Assembly: GCA_034408745.1 (NCBI GenBank)
Contig: JAWXCM010000184.1
Coordinates: forward strand, 1-52,470
DNA from: JAWXCM01 sp034408745
GTDB lineage: Bacteria > Acidobacteriota > Terriglobia > Bryobacterales > Bryobacteraceae
Length of the DNA: 52,470 nucleotides
Direction of reading: 5' to 3'
Shown: piece by piece, positions 24,401-32,432 of the stretch
How positions within the stretch are numbered: the stretch's first letter is position 1
Layout of the letters: each line of letters begins with the position of its first letter
Made by a program: the position numbers and the translations under genes
The notes under the pieces: generated by a model
Seen by the model: only the letters and a program-made list of their open reading frames with translations
The model's database searches: none
Told to the model about the DNA's origin: nothing

Positions 24401-26151
24401 GTGGAAACAATCGTGAATCGCGTGCTGTTCAGGATGGCCCTCTGGAGTGCCAGCACGTTCTCCAGCTGGCGCGCGTGGTCCAGCCGCTCGGTGACATCTT
24501 CCTGGACGCTGACAAAGTGGGTGACTTTGCCGGCCGTATCGCGCACCGGAGCCAGCCGCAGCTGATTCTGAAAAGACGAACCGTCGGGCCGCCGCTGCTC
24601 GACGATCACCTCGGTGTCGCGACCCTCCCGCATTGCGTTGCGAACTTCGTCCACCGTATCGGCAGCCGCCCAGGGACGGCCCTTCAGGTCGCCAGCCACG
24701 AAGCCGCTAAGCCGTTCGAACGCCGGGTTTACGTACACTACCGGGTTGCCCCGAACCTGCGCGTCGGTGATCAGAATGCCATTGTTCGCCGCCGCCAGAG
24801 CGCGGTCGCGAATCAGCAGATCCTGCTCCGTTTTGCGCGAACGGTCTCGTTCCCGGGTCGCGTGAATCAGGCTGCCGCAGGCCACCAGCAGCGGTTTCAG
24901 CACCGCCTGTATATCTTCGGCGAACGGACGTTCCCCGGCCAGCGCCAGCACGCCCGTCATCTCGCGGCCATGGTGCAGCGGCGCCGTCAGATAGTGGCGT
25001 CGGGCACCCGACGGCGCCAGTCCCGTGAACTGGAGGATTTCATCGGCCTGTGCCGTATCGGCGAACAGGCTGTCCTCCATCGGGAATGTATCGCCCGGCC
25101 GAAGCCGCGGGCTGCGGGTACTCGCATGCCGCCCGTTGACACCGTGGGCCGCCAGAATCCGAACCCACAGCCCTCCGCCGGGCTCCTCACTGGTCTCGCC
25201 GAGCAAGCCGACCGATGTCCCAATCACCGTCGCAATGCCAGACAGCAGCGACTGGAACAGATCTCCGGAAGCGCCTTCGATGAAAGCCTGTTGTGCGGAC
25301 CGGACGCACTCCACCAGTGCGATCTGCGTCTGGTAGCGCCGCTCTACTGAGCGGTACAGTGTCAGATCGTACAGAGTGCCGGTGATGCCGGCTATCTCGC
25401 CCTGCGGGGTCCGCGCCGCCCTTGCTTTCAGATCCAGGTACCGGATGCCGCCCTGACTCGTCAGGAAGCGAACCTGCATGGATTCTCCGGAGGTGCCATT
25501 CGCTTCGTCGCGCACCAGCCGGTGGATCAACTCGAGGAACGCCGGGCGGTCGTCAGGATGCACGTAACCGCGCAGGGGCTTGCCAATCGACTCTTCCGCC
25601 AGGAATCCAGTCACGTCTTGCCAGGCGCGGTTCAGAAAGATGGTTCGACCGGTGGGCGAGGTCAGGAACACCACCTCGCGGACGCTTTCCACCATGTTGG
25701 AATAGTCCAGCGCGGCCTGCTGCAAATGTTCTTCCCTGCGCTGTGAATCGACCAGAGCAACCTGTTCCAGCAGGGTTAACGACGCCGCCTCGGTCAGGCT
25801 CGCCAGCGCTTCATTGCCATCCAGAGCGGCTGTGTTCCCCGCCAGGGCCAAAAAACCGCGGCCACGCAGGCGGATCAGCCACGTGTCGCCGATCCTGGTA
25901 TGCACCAGGGACGCTTCGTTCGACGCGGGACCCGCGGCCGCCAGATCCTTCGCCAGACCGCGAGCCTCGCTTTCGCCGATCCCCCTGCGTGCCACCACCG
26001 TCAGCGCCGCACCGTCCGCCATCGCCAGCAGACACGCCTTCGGACTCCCCGTGACCGCGGCCGCGGCGTTGGTCAGCTCCGACAATATGGCGATGCAGGA
26101 CGTGTTCAGACGGCCACCCTCATCCGGATCTTCGAAGGACTCCCGACTCAA
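21445..26151 (-). CDS. Giant hybrid sensor histidine kinase (GAF/PAS x5-HisKA-HATPase-REC-REC-Hpt)
   Basis: About 1568 aa from TTG 26151; an ATG at 26235 is also in frame but would overlap the upstream gene by 116 nt. With ATG-26235 numbering: a GAF-like N-terminus (45-165), PAS (180-300), GAF (305-465), four more PAS domains (475-590, 595-715, 725-845, 850-975), HisKA with LANMSHEIRTPMNG (His about 991), HATPase (about 1040-1210; NLLANAIKFT, VTDTGIGI, GGTGLGLAI), a degenerate receiver (about 1230-1345), a canonical receiver (LRILVAEDNSVNQKVA; Asp about 1399 in VLMDVQMPEMDG) and an Hpt domain (SLHRLKGSAG, His about 1530). No membrane segment, so sensing is probably cytoplasmic. It is the last gene of the leftward polysaccharide operon and has no dedicated output regulator beside it; the lone receiver at 30030 is a candidate partner. 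Confidence 0.92.
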   Translation of the reverse strand: MSRESFEDPDEGGRLNTSCIAILSELTNAAAAVTGSPKACLLAMADGAALTVVARRGIGESEARGLAKDLAAAGPASNEASLVHTRIGDTWLIRLRGRGFLALAGNTAALDGNEALASLTEAASLTLLEQVALVDSQRREEHLQQAALDYSNMVESVREVVFLTSPTGRTIFLNRAWQDVTGFLAEESIGKPLRGYVHPDDRPAFLELIHRLVRDEANGTSGESMQVRFLTSQGGIRYLDLKARAARTPQGEIAGITGTLYDLTLYRSVERRYQTQIALVECVRSAQQAFIEGASGDLFQSLLSGIATVIGTSVGLLGETSEEPGGGLWVRILAAHGVNGRHASTRSPRLRPGDTFPMEDSLFADTAQADEILQFTGLAPSGARRHYLTAPLHHGREMTGVLALAGERPFAEDIQAVLKPLLVACGSLIHATRERDRSRKTEQDLLIRDRALAAANNGILITDAQVRGNPVVYVNPAFERLSGFVAGDLKGRPWAAADTVDEVRNAMREGRDTEVIVEQRRPDGSSFQNQLRLAPVRDTAGKVTHFVSVQEDVTERLDHARQLENVLALQRAILNSTRFTIVSTELDGTIRTFNDAAEQLLGYGFREVIGREHIGTLHDPGEVRGAVMEALFGHTANGQIEVREWHYVHRDGTRIPMLLSVSALRDRKGKVAGYLQVGLDLRERQRAQDEQQKLAAVLENTTDFVAIASMRGDLEYINSAGRQMIGLGTRPAAEIASLPAGRRLADLLSTVLPEIHHQTSWFGEVELEHPGSAGSMHWEGSVFVVRSHSSGSPMCIAVIMRDVTAVRAARIALSESEQRFRDVADAAGEFIWEVDAVGRFTFITGKVAEILGYEVEELLGRTPLFMVRPEYREAAAQRLRHPDEGGGTFRNLELSVASRPGGTIWLRLSGTPVFNAAGGQFRGYRGVALDITAEKLAEMELKAAKEAAEQASRAKAEFLANMSHEIRTPMNGIIGMTSVLLDSDLSSQHRDYVATIRQSGEALLTILNDILDLSKVESGRLQIDAHQFRLLPCLEGCLDLLMHGAQEKGLVLSWSVNRQVPAEIIGDSTRLRQVLLNLLANAIKFTPKGSVQLNVTAAPAGDGAVVLQFSVTDTGIGIRADKLGSLFEPFTQADSSMTRHFGGTGLGLAISRRLVEAMGGRIDVTSQEGIGSRFSFSFPARLPEGSQEKAPRLASVRVLLALPPGRTRDELSTHLSAWGCRMQFADNPAQSAASMGTSIPPGVVIIDGAWLNGCTVPAVVPLVFVVSPGADTPAVPRSVGLTQPFQFSMLYEALLLQFEQGMRGRPALPETVDTGLGARAPLRILVAEDNSVNQKVALLLFSRLGYNATLAANGVEALERLRQTAYDVVLMDVQMPEMDGLEATRRIRAEFPPSRQPWIVALTANSLPEDRQRCLDAGMQDYISKPMLGPELQKALHRYLDSRQTAEEIWSAPEYFSEMEELGETALMDELIDLFIGGLHEIECSLAEARVTGDSALALASLHRLKGSAGQAGANLLAGLAASLEKRLQADPAGLSSCARELEEIERASEKTIRVLARNRAARSAAHA

Positions 26152-27649
26152 CGGTGTCGGGCCTTCCGAGTGCAAGCAACATTGCGTAACGGCCTGCCGT
26201 GCGCATGGACGTGTGCCAGTTGGCCGTCGCCGCATGCATGGCGTCTGAGGTGAACCACAGATCCTCCTCCGCCGCCGGGCCGTGGAGAACGAAGCACTCT
26301 GAGATTAACCCCGGTTTGCACTGGAGACAAAAGCTACGCCAGTCCTCCGGCAACGCACGCAGCTGGTCGGCTGTTCTCAGCAATGGTCCCACAAGGGTCA
26401 GGCGACCCTGAATCACCGCTAAAATTCCGGGTATCACGACCAGCCAGAAGTGCCGCCAGCCATCGGCCTGGCGCGCCTCTTCCTGTGTCAGGCAGCACAG
26501 CGCCGACGATTCCTCCCACACGCTGTCGGGCGCAGCCGGCGTGCGCACGAACCGCAGTTGCCGGACCACAGGCCACCGACCCGCGATCAGCCGCAACAGC
26601 AGCAGTGGCGGCAGCAGCAGCAGCGCCAGCGGCACCAGCAGCACCCGGCCGGCGAGATTCGCAGCCACATCGGCAAAACTCCGCGGCCGGCCCGCATCAC
26701 CGGAGATTCCGCCCAGCAGGAACGCGTCCGTCACCACCACCGAAGCGCCAAGCCGGACATTCAGCAGCTTGCTCCTGTTAATCACCGAGCCGTGCACGTC
26801 CAGATCCCGCCCCACGTAGCTTCCGTCCAGGATCACCGACTCGACCACTGTGGTCCTGTCGTCGATCACGCAGGAGGAACAGATCACCGCGCCCGGGCCC
26901 AGCGTTACGCCTTCGCCAACCTGCGAGTTGTCACCAACCAGTACGGGGGCGATCAGCGCCACGCTGGGGGGCAGGCTTACGTTGCGGCCCAGCCAGATGC
27001 CTGGGTCCGACGGAAATGCCGAGAAGTGCAACGATTCGGCAAGCGTGGTGAGTGCGGTGGTTTGCGATGCCAGCCAGGCTTTGCCATCGCGTGACGTCAG
27101 CCCCGGGGTTGCGTGTCGCACCTCGCAGGCGCCCGACCGTGCAAGCTCCTCCAGCCAGGCACCGACGCCAGCCCAGTCCGTAAAATTCGGCGTCGCCGCA
27201 GCCAGTGCGCCTGGTATCCATGCCCAGCCCGTCCACGGCCCGGCCACGGTGTGACCAGCCGGAGCGGCTTTTTCAAGGTCGAACCGCACGGCGCGATCTT
27301 CCGGCAGAGACCGGAGATCGGCCTGAGGCAGCAGGTCGGCCTGTGCCAGCAGAAAAGACTCGCCCTGACGCGCCACCGCGGCGACTGTCGCCGCCGCCCG
27401 TTCGTATCCCGATGTCAGGTGATAGCGGATGCGGCAGCCCCAGCGCTGCCCGTCGCCCAGATGGTGCTCCACGCGTTCGGCGGCCTCGCCCAGCACTACG
27501 TCTACCTGCCGGCATCCGGCCACAATCACCTGCTCCAGTACATGCTGCACCATCGGCCGGTCGCCGGCAGGCAGCATCGGCGACGGCCACTGCGAGCCCA
27601 GCGCGTCCAGTGGCGACGGGTAACCGGCAGCGATAATCAGCGCGCGCAT
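26120..27649 (-). CDS. Nucleotidyltransferase / left-handed beta-helix protein fused to a degenerate sugar-transferase-like membrane domain
   Basis: The 509-aa protein has three parts. Residues 1-220 are NTP-transferase-like (MRALIIAAGYPSPLDAL, MLPAGDRPMVQHVLEQVI), but the G-G-x-G-T-R signature loop is replaced by AAGYPSP, so activity is doubtful. Residues about 225-320 form a hexapeptide-repeat beta-helix (IAPVLVGDNSQVGEGVTLGP, GSVINRSKLLNVRLGASVVV). Then come a hydrophobic segment (VLLVPLALLLLPPLLLLRL) and a tail that echoes bacterial sugar transferases: ILAVIQGRLTLVGPLLRT, where functional enzymes have R-G-D-x-S-x-V-G-P-R-P, and PEDWRSFCLQCKPGL, an echo of the end block. It overlaps the next gene by 13 nt. 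A scaffold or regulator of the initiating transferase is an inference. Confidence 0.75.
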   Translation of the reverse strand: MRALIIAAGYPSPLDALGSQWPSPMLPAGDRPMVQHVLEQVIVAGCRQVDVVLGEAAERVEHHLGDGQRWGCRIRYHLTSGYERAAATVAAVARQGESFLLAQADLLPQADLRSLPEDRAVRFDLEKAAPAGHTVAGPWTGWAWIPGALAAATPNFTDWAGVGAWLEELARSGACEVRHATPGLTSRDGKAWLASQTTALTTLAESLHFSAFPSDPGIWLGRNVSLPPSVALIAPVLVGDNSQVGEGVTLGPGAVICSSCVIDDRTTVVESVILDGSYVGRDLDVHGSVINRSKLLNVRLGASVVVTDAFLLGGISGDAGRPRSFADVAANLAGRVLLVPLALLLLPPLLLLRLIAGRWPVVRQLRFVRTPAAPDSVWEESSALCCLTQEEARQADGWRHFWLVVIPGILAVIQGRLTLVGPLLRTADQLRALPEDWRSFCLQCKPGLISECFVLHGPAAEEDLWFTSDAMHAATANWHTSMRTAGRYAMLLALGRPDTVESGVLRRSG

Positions 27650-29037
27650 GGCACTCCCTTACCGGGCTCAGGCCCACGCTGCAGCCGGCGGCGGAACACT
27701 CGCCACAAAAACACCAGGTTGCCTCCAAGGTACCGCTTCCACATTCGTCCCGGCTCCTGCAGGAACCGAAACAGCCACTCCAGCCCCATCTCCCGCATCC
27801 ACTGTGGTGCGCGCGGGATACGTCCGGAGTAAAAGTCGAATAGCCCACCAACACCCATCGCGACACTCACGTTCAGTTGCGGCAGCCGTTCGGCAATCCA
27901 GCAATCCTGACGCGGGGCTCCAAACGCTACAAGCAAGACATCGGCAGATGCAGCGGAAATCTGTGCCACCACCTCGGGATCTTCGGTGGGGGAGAAATAC
28001 CCGTCCCTGACGCCTGCGATTCGCACTTTCGGGTAATGCTCCACCACCCATCGCGCCACCCCGCCGGCGACCCCAGGCTTCGCACCCAGCAGAAACAGGC
28101 TGCTGCCGTCCGCCGCCATCTGCTCGCACAGTCGTGGAAACAGGTCGGTACCGTTCACATTTTGCCTCACCGGCTGTTTCAGGATCCGTCCCGCGAGTTT
28201 CAGTCCGATGCCGTCGGCCACCGTCAGCCCGGATTCATTCAGTACTTTCTTGTACACGGCATTGTTCCACGCCCGGTTGACGCAATCCGCATTGAGAAAC
28301 GAAATTTGCAGCGGATCTCCGCTCGAGACGTGGTTGCGAATGTGGAGGAGTGCCTCTGTCATCGACAGGTTGTCGATGCGATGGCCGAGAATCTGGATCG
28401 TGTCCGAGGTGGCCGCCGGAGCGCCCCCGCAGAGCAGTCCAGGCAGGGCTCGCGCCAGCATCCCGGCGTCGCCGCCCAGCGACTGCGTGCGCGCATACTC
28501 CGTCTCCGATTCCCACTCCGAGCCGAACGCAATATTGGCTCGCTGTCGAATCCACCACAGATTCAGCACGCCCGGGCGAAACTCCCAGCGCCGCCACTGC
28601 GCTCGCTCGGCTGGCAGTACTTCGGCCTCGGTTAACGGACGCGGCCCCACCCACGACAAGTCGCCGCGCATGATGTTGGCCAGTGTCGCCAGGTGATGCA
28701 GGCCGATCCCGCGCAGCGGCCCGGGCACGTCGAACTGCAGAATATCGACAGGCTCCGCCCAGCGGCCCAGCACCGGGGTGCGCCGAAACCGGCCACGCGA
28801 CGCCCCGAGCGCAATCGCCACCAGGGGGAAAAGCAGGAACAGCAGGAAGGTTGACGTGCCGGCGTCGAAAAGGCGCTTCCCGCCGGACTGCCAGCGCCGC
28901 AGCGTCCGGGCGCGAGCCACCACCAGGCGAGTCCGCCGGTTCTCAGCGGCTACGCCGGACGGAGTAAATCGTGCGGAGAGCCGGTCAGCGGCTGACTCGG
29001 CTTCAGATCGCGCGCCCCTGCTCCGGCCCTGCTGCAT
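27637..29037 (-). CDS. WecG/TagA/CpsF glycosyltransferase fused to a degenerate sugar-transferase domain
   Basis: This 466-aa fusion starts at ATG 29037 (GTG 29052 is also possible). Residues about 50-210 resemble the membrane-associated bacterial sugar-transferase domain (SGGKRLFDAGTSTFLLFLLF, IMRGDLSWVGPRPL, FRPGVLNLWWIRQRANIAFG), but the K-F-R-S-M block is absent and the catalytic Asp-Glu of the L-D-E-L-P motif is replaced (GLHHLATLANI). Residues about 215-450 are a GT26 domain: ILGHRIDNLSMTEALLHI, SFLNADCVNRAWNN, VADGIGLKLAGRIL, FLLGAKPGVA, LVAFGAPRQDCWI and GVGGLFDFYSGRIPRAPQWM. GT26 enzymes add the second sugar (often ManNAc or Glc-type) to a polyprenyl-linked primer. The gene starts 4 nt after the stop of the intact sugar transferase. 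Confidence 0.88.
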   Translation of the reverse strand: MQQGRSRGARSEAESAADRLSARFTPSGVAAENRRTRLVVARARTLRRWQSGGKRLFDAGTSTFLLFLLFPLVAIALGASRGRFRRTPVLGRWAEPVDILQFDVPGPLRGIGLHHLATLANIMRGDLSWVGPRPLTEAEVLPAERAQWRRWEFRPGVLNLWWIRQRANIAFGSEWESETEYARTQSLGGDAGMLARALPGLLCGGAPAATSDTIQILGHRIDNLSMTEALLHIRNHVSSGDPLQISFLNADCVNRAWNNAVYKKVLNESGLTVADGIGLKLAGRILKQPVRQNVNGTDLFPRLCEQMAADGSSLFLLGAKPGVAGGVARWVVEHYPKVRIAGVRDGYFSPTEDPEVVAQISAASADVLLVAFGAPRQDCWIAERLPQLNVSVAMGVGGLFDFYSGRIPRAPQWMREMGLEWLFRFLQEPGRMWKRYLGGNLVFLWRVFRRRLQRGPEPGKGVPCAR

Positions 29038-29041
29038 CGCC

Positions 29042-29830
29042 TCAGTACGCACCCTTGCCGAGCAGCACCGCGGGCACGGTCCTCAGCAGCAGCTTGATGT
29101 CCACCCAAAGGCTCTGGCTCTGGATGTACTGCATGTCCAGTTCTACCTGTCGGTCGAACGGAATATCGGCCCGGCCGCTCACCTGCCAGATGCAGGTTAA
29201 CCCCGGGATCACGTCGAGCCTGCGCCGGTCCCGCAGCGAATAGCGAGCCACCTCGGCTGGCAGCGGCGGGCGCGGCCCCACAAGACTCATGTCGCCGTTC
29301 AGAACACAACACAACTGCGGTAATTCATCGAGACTGAGCTTTCGAATAATGCGGCCAATCCACGTGATTCGTGGATCGTTCTTCATCTTGAATGTGACCG
29401 CCTGCGATCCGTGCTGGTTTTGCGCCAGAATTTTTGCGCGAACCGCGTCGGAATTCGTGACCATGGAACGGAATTTTGGAAATGGAAACTCGCGGCCCCA
29501 CTGGCCCACGCGCGTCTGCCAGTACAAAACGGGACCGCCGTCGGTAAATTTGACGCACGCCGCAATCCCCAGGAAAAGCGGAGAAAGAACCACCAGCCCC
29601 AACCCCGCGGCCACAATATCGATGGCGCGTTTGGCTGCCGCGGCCGCCGCCACAACAAACTGCCACATCATCCGCTTACGCCGGTAGCGCCAGTTGGAGC
29701 GCGAGTTCTCGCCCCCATGGCGCCGCCACAACTCCTCAATGAGAGCCGTGCGTGACAACGCTCCTGCTGAAGCCGCGGCCGAGTCACCCCCCGCACGCGG
29801 GGATGTCATTGATACCCCTATATTTTTCAT
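29042..29830 (-). CDS. Undecaprenyl-phosphate sugar transferase (WcaJ/ExoY type), initiating enzyme
   Basis: This is a monotopic phosphoglycosyl transferase, about 262 aa from ATG 29830 (ATG 29809 is an alternative). It transfers a sugar-1-phosphate from a nucleotide sugar to undecaprenyl phosphate, starting repeat-unit assembly. All landmarks are present: re-entrant helix AKRAIDIVAAGLGLVVLSPL, basic GGPVLYWQTRVGQ, FPKFRSM, catalytic Asp-Glu in KLSLDELPQL, RP-containing GDMSLVGPRPPLPAEV, and PGLTCIWQVSGRADI. It lacks the long N-terminal multi-helix region of WbaP, so it is the short ExoY-like form. The frame is open to 30076 but the upstream part is not protein-like. It is the first gene of the leftward operon, divergent from the receiver gene. 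Confidence 0.93.
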   Translation of the reverse strand: MKNIGVSMTSPRAGGDSAAASAGALSRTALIEELWRRHGGENSRSNWRYRRKRMMWQFVVAAAAAAKRAIDIVAAGLGLVVLSPLFLGIAACVKFTDGGPVLYWQTRVGQWGREFPFPKFRSMVTNSDAVRAKILAQNQHGSQAVTFKMKNDPRITWIGRIIRKLSLDELPQLCCVLNGDMSLVGPRPPLPAEVARYSLRDRRRLDVIPGLTCIWQVSGRADIPFDRQVELDMQYIQSQSLWVDIKLLLRTVPAVLLGKGAY

Positions 29831-30029
29831 ATACCAGCCGGGCTGTACCTGGTTGAACCAACGTACCAGAACTGATGCCGTTTCGGTGCTTCCATTCTCG
29901 TGCGACCATAGGAAAAATCGTCCTGAACCCGGCGAGAGTTTATGGCTGACGCTAAAGAGATGTTGTTCAGCGGACGATTGAAAGGATGAATCTGAAATCC
30001 AGGTGCCCAGGCATCTGTCCCATGTCCCT

Positions 30030-30428
30030 ATGAATCGAGTTCCGCGCGTTCTGGTTGTCGAAGACGAGGCGCACATTGCCCGGCTGCTTCAGTTCGTCCT
30101 CACCAGGAACGGATATCACGTCGATGTGGCACATACTGGAATGGCTGGCCTCCAGAAGGCGCAGGACTGCCCGCCCGACGCCGTGCTGCTGGACCTGAAT
30201 CTCCCCGATATGCCGGGAGCAGATGTGTTGGCCGCCCTTCGTCGGGATCCAAACACCGAAGACACCGCGGTCATTATCCTCAGCGCCCATGCGTTCGACT
30301 ACGGTCTGGATCCTGCCCTCCGCAGCGGCCGGACCATTCAGTGCGGCAAGCCAGTGGCCCCCTCGCGACTCCTCGACAGTCTGGCCGAGTTCGGATTATC
30401 GGTGCCCGCGGCCACAAAGGCAGGCTAG
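30030..30428 (+). CDS. Single-domain response regulator
   Basis: This 132-aa protein is a receiver domain alone: VLVVEDEAH (acidic pocket), phospho-acceptor Asp in AVLLDLNLPDMPG, Ser in IILSAHA where Thr is usual, and Lys in QCGKPV. There is no DNA-binding or enzymatic output domain, so it should act by protein contact. The ATG at 30030 directly precedes the receiver core; an in-frame ATG at 30003 lies upstream and adds no family sequence. It ends 3 nt before the TTG start of the PP2C/HATPase switch protein, so receiver, switch protein and STAS antagonist likely form one signalling unit, possibly fed by the giant hybrid kinase. The roughly 200 bp upstream is the divergent promoter region of the locus; I see no clear motif there. 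Confidence 0.9.
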   Translation: MNRVPRVLVVEDEAHIARLLQFVLTRNGYHVDVAHTGMAGLQKAQDCPPDAVLLDLNLPDMPGADVLAALRRDPNTEDTAVIILSAHAFDYGLDPALRSGRTIQCGKPVAPSRLLDSLAEFGLSVPAATKAG

Positions 30429-30431
30429 GAA

Positions 30432-32432
30432 TTGTCTGGTCCGGAAATCCCGCCAGCCGCCGGTCCAGCGTCGATTACCGATCTCCGGCAGCATCTGCTT
30501 ACCCGACTCGCCAACAGCAATCTGGAAGATCTGTTCCGCGTTCGCATCTTGTCGCGCACCGAGACGCCGCCGGATGATGCCGCCCTGTCGGTTTCAGATC
30601 GCGGCACTACCCTGGTCGTCGAATCGGTAGGCGCCGCCGACGCGATGCATCGCGCGTTGCTTCGCTCCTGGCAGGAGTTGTTCGAGGCCGGGCAGCGCGA
30701 AGAGCAACTGCTGGAAGAGCTTGCCATCAACTGGGAGAGCCTTCAGGCGCTGTACGATCTGAGTGGCGATTTGCAGGCGGGCCTCGGCAAGGACGAGGTG
30801 CTGCATCGAATCCTGCAGCGGGCCGTGGCCGGCGTCAAGGAAGGGTCGGCGCTGCTGTTGTTGACGCGTAACGGGCAGCTTACGCCGATTGCGGGCTTCA
30901 ACGCCGAGCTACCCACAACCATGCCCAGCGACGGCGGCCTGATGCAGGCCGTGGTCACAGGACAGCAGGCGATTGTGCTCAGCGGCTCCACGCGGATCGC
31001 GGAACGCTGTTCTCCGGAGGCGGTCTGGGCAGGTGCCTATGGCCTCGCGATGGCGCCCATCGTTGGACCTCGGCGCGGTTTGTTCGGCATGATCGTCGTC
31101 TGGAGCTTCGATTCCCGCGCCCGATTCAACTCGCACCTCATCCGCCTGCTCGAAGCGCTCGGTCACCAAAGCGCGCTGATCCTCGAAAGCGACCGGCTCA
31201 CCCGCACGCTGCGGGAAAGCGAACGGCTGCGCTCGGAAGTGCAGATCGGCTCGCTGATCCAGCAGATGCTGCTGATGAGCGAAGCTCCCAGGCGTCACCA
31301 GCGCTTCGATGTCGGCGTGGTCAACATGGCCTCGCAGGCCGTTGACGGTGATTTCGTAGACCTGTACGCCGGTGAGGATGGCCGGCTGGAGGTCGTAGTC
31401 GGCGACGTGATGGGGAAGGGAATTCCCGCAGCCCTGATCGGAGCCGCCACCAAGACGCATCTGCTGCGATCCACCGCCGAACTCCGCTGCCTTCCCGGCG
31501 GCCAGGACGGGGTGCTCGCCGAGGTGGTGAATCGGACCGCGCAACGTATGACCGCCCGTCTGATGGCGCTGGAGCGGTTCGTCACGCTGGCCATCGTGCA
31601 GCTCGACCCGGAAGCCCGCGTCGTCCGCTGGGTGGATTGCGGCCATCCCGCCATCCTGCATTACTGCGCATCCACCGGCACTGTGGCGACACTGAAAGGC
31701 GAGGGGCTGCCGCTCGGCGTTCTGGAATCGGAAGTCTACACGGAGATGTCGCGGCCGCTGCAACCGGGCGACGCGCTGCTGTTCTACTCCGACGGGGTCA
31801 CGGAAGCGGCCAATGCCGAAGGCGAGATGTTCGGCGAACAGCGTCTGGCGGATCTGCTGGCCGCGCGGGCGGCGGAAAGTACCGCGGCCATTCTCACGGA
31901 AGTACGCACCGCGATCATCGCATTTACCGGAAAACAACGTTTTGCCGATGACTTCACGTGCATCGCCGTGCGCTTTCTTCCTGAGGGCGAGTGGCCGGTC
32001 CATTCGTCGACGTTGCGCATCCCGGCCGTGCTCGATAAGCTTGGCGAGTTCCACAACTGGTGCGAGGAATTTCTCCGCGGACCGGAGTCGGATATGGACA
32101 GCGACACCGCGGACCTGGTGCATCTGGCGCTGACGGAGGCGCTTACCAATGCCATTCGACACAGTTGCGAGGAGAACCCCGCGAGGTCCGTCCAGATCTA
32201 TGCCGTCTCTTGTAAAGATGGATGGATCTTTGAGATAGAGGACGATGGTGTGGAGTGGGAAGGGACAGTGGAAGCCGAGCCCGCATTCGACGGATCGAAG
32301 AGCGGCGGCTTTGGCCTGTTTATTCTGGAGCAGGTAATGGATCAGCGGGCCGTCACCAGGCTCGCGCAGGGATTGAACCGGTTGATACTGAAGAGGTACC
32401 GCAACCGGATCGAGACAGGGAACTCATTGTGA
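30432..32432 (+). CDS. GAF - PP2C (SpoIIE/RsbU) phosphatase - HATPase (RsbW-like) switch protein
   Basis: This 666-aa protein combines both enzymes of a partner switch. A GAF-like sensor spans about 105-255 (LYDLSGDLQAGLGKDEVLHR). The SpoIIE-type PP2C phosphatase (about 285-500) has metal Asp residues in DGDFVDLY, VVVGDVMGKGIPAAL, LFYSDGVTEA and ADDFTCIAV. A GHKL ATPase (about 530-655) has the N box LVHLALTEALTNAIRHS, EIEDDGVEW (G1) and GGFGLFILEQVMD (G2), as in RsbW-like anti-sigma kinases. The start is TTG 30432, 2 nt after AGGA. Its TGA overlaps the GTG of the STAS gene. It should both phosphorylate and dephosphorylate the antagonist next door; which sigma factor or target is held is not visible here. 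Confidence 0.93.
   Translation: MSGPEIPPAAGPASITDLRQHLLTRLANSNLEDLFRVRILSRTETPPDDAALSVSDRGTTLVVESVGAADAMHRALLRSWQELFEAGQREEQLLEELAINWESLQALYDLSGDLQAGLGKDEVLHRILQRAVAGVKEGSALLLLTRNGQLTPIAGFNAELPTTMPSDGGLMQAVVTGQQAIVLSGSTRIAERCSPEAVWAGAYGLAMAPIVGPRRGLFGMIVVWSFDSRARFNSHLIRLLEALGHQSALILESDRLTRTLRESERLRSEVQIGSLIQQMLLMSEAPRRHQRFDVGVVNMASQAVDGDFVDLYAGEDGRLEVVVGDVMGKGIPAALIGAATKTHLLRSTAELRCLPGGQDGVLAEVVNRTAQRMTARLMALERFVTLAIVQLDPEARVVRWVDCGHPAILHYCASTGTVATLKGEGLPLGVLESEVYTEMSRPLQPGDALLFYSDGVTEAANAEGEMFGEQRLADLLAARAAESTAAILTEVRTAIIAFTGKQRFADDFTCIAVRFLPEGEWPVHSSTLRIPAVLDKLGEFHNWCEEFLRGPESDMDSDTADLVHLALTEALTNAIRHSCEENPARSVQIYAVSCKDGWIFEIEDDGVEWEGTVEAEPAFDGSKSGGFGLFILEQVMDQRAVTRLAQGLNRLILKRYRNRIETGNSL

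Noticed and set aside
26152..26235. ATG at 26235 as start of the hybrid kinase
   Set aside because: It would overlap the upstream gene by 116 nt and adds Arg/Cys-rich non-family sequence; TTG 26151 gives a 32-nt overlap. Neither start has a clear ribosome site.
29807..30029. Sigma-54 type promoter in the divergent region of the polysaccharide locus
   Set aside because: A TGGTAC-like element occurs on the minus strand, but the -12 GC at the required spacing is missing.
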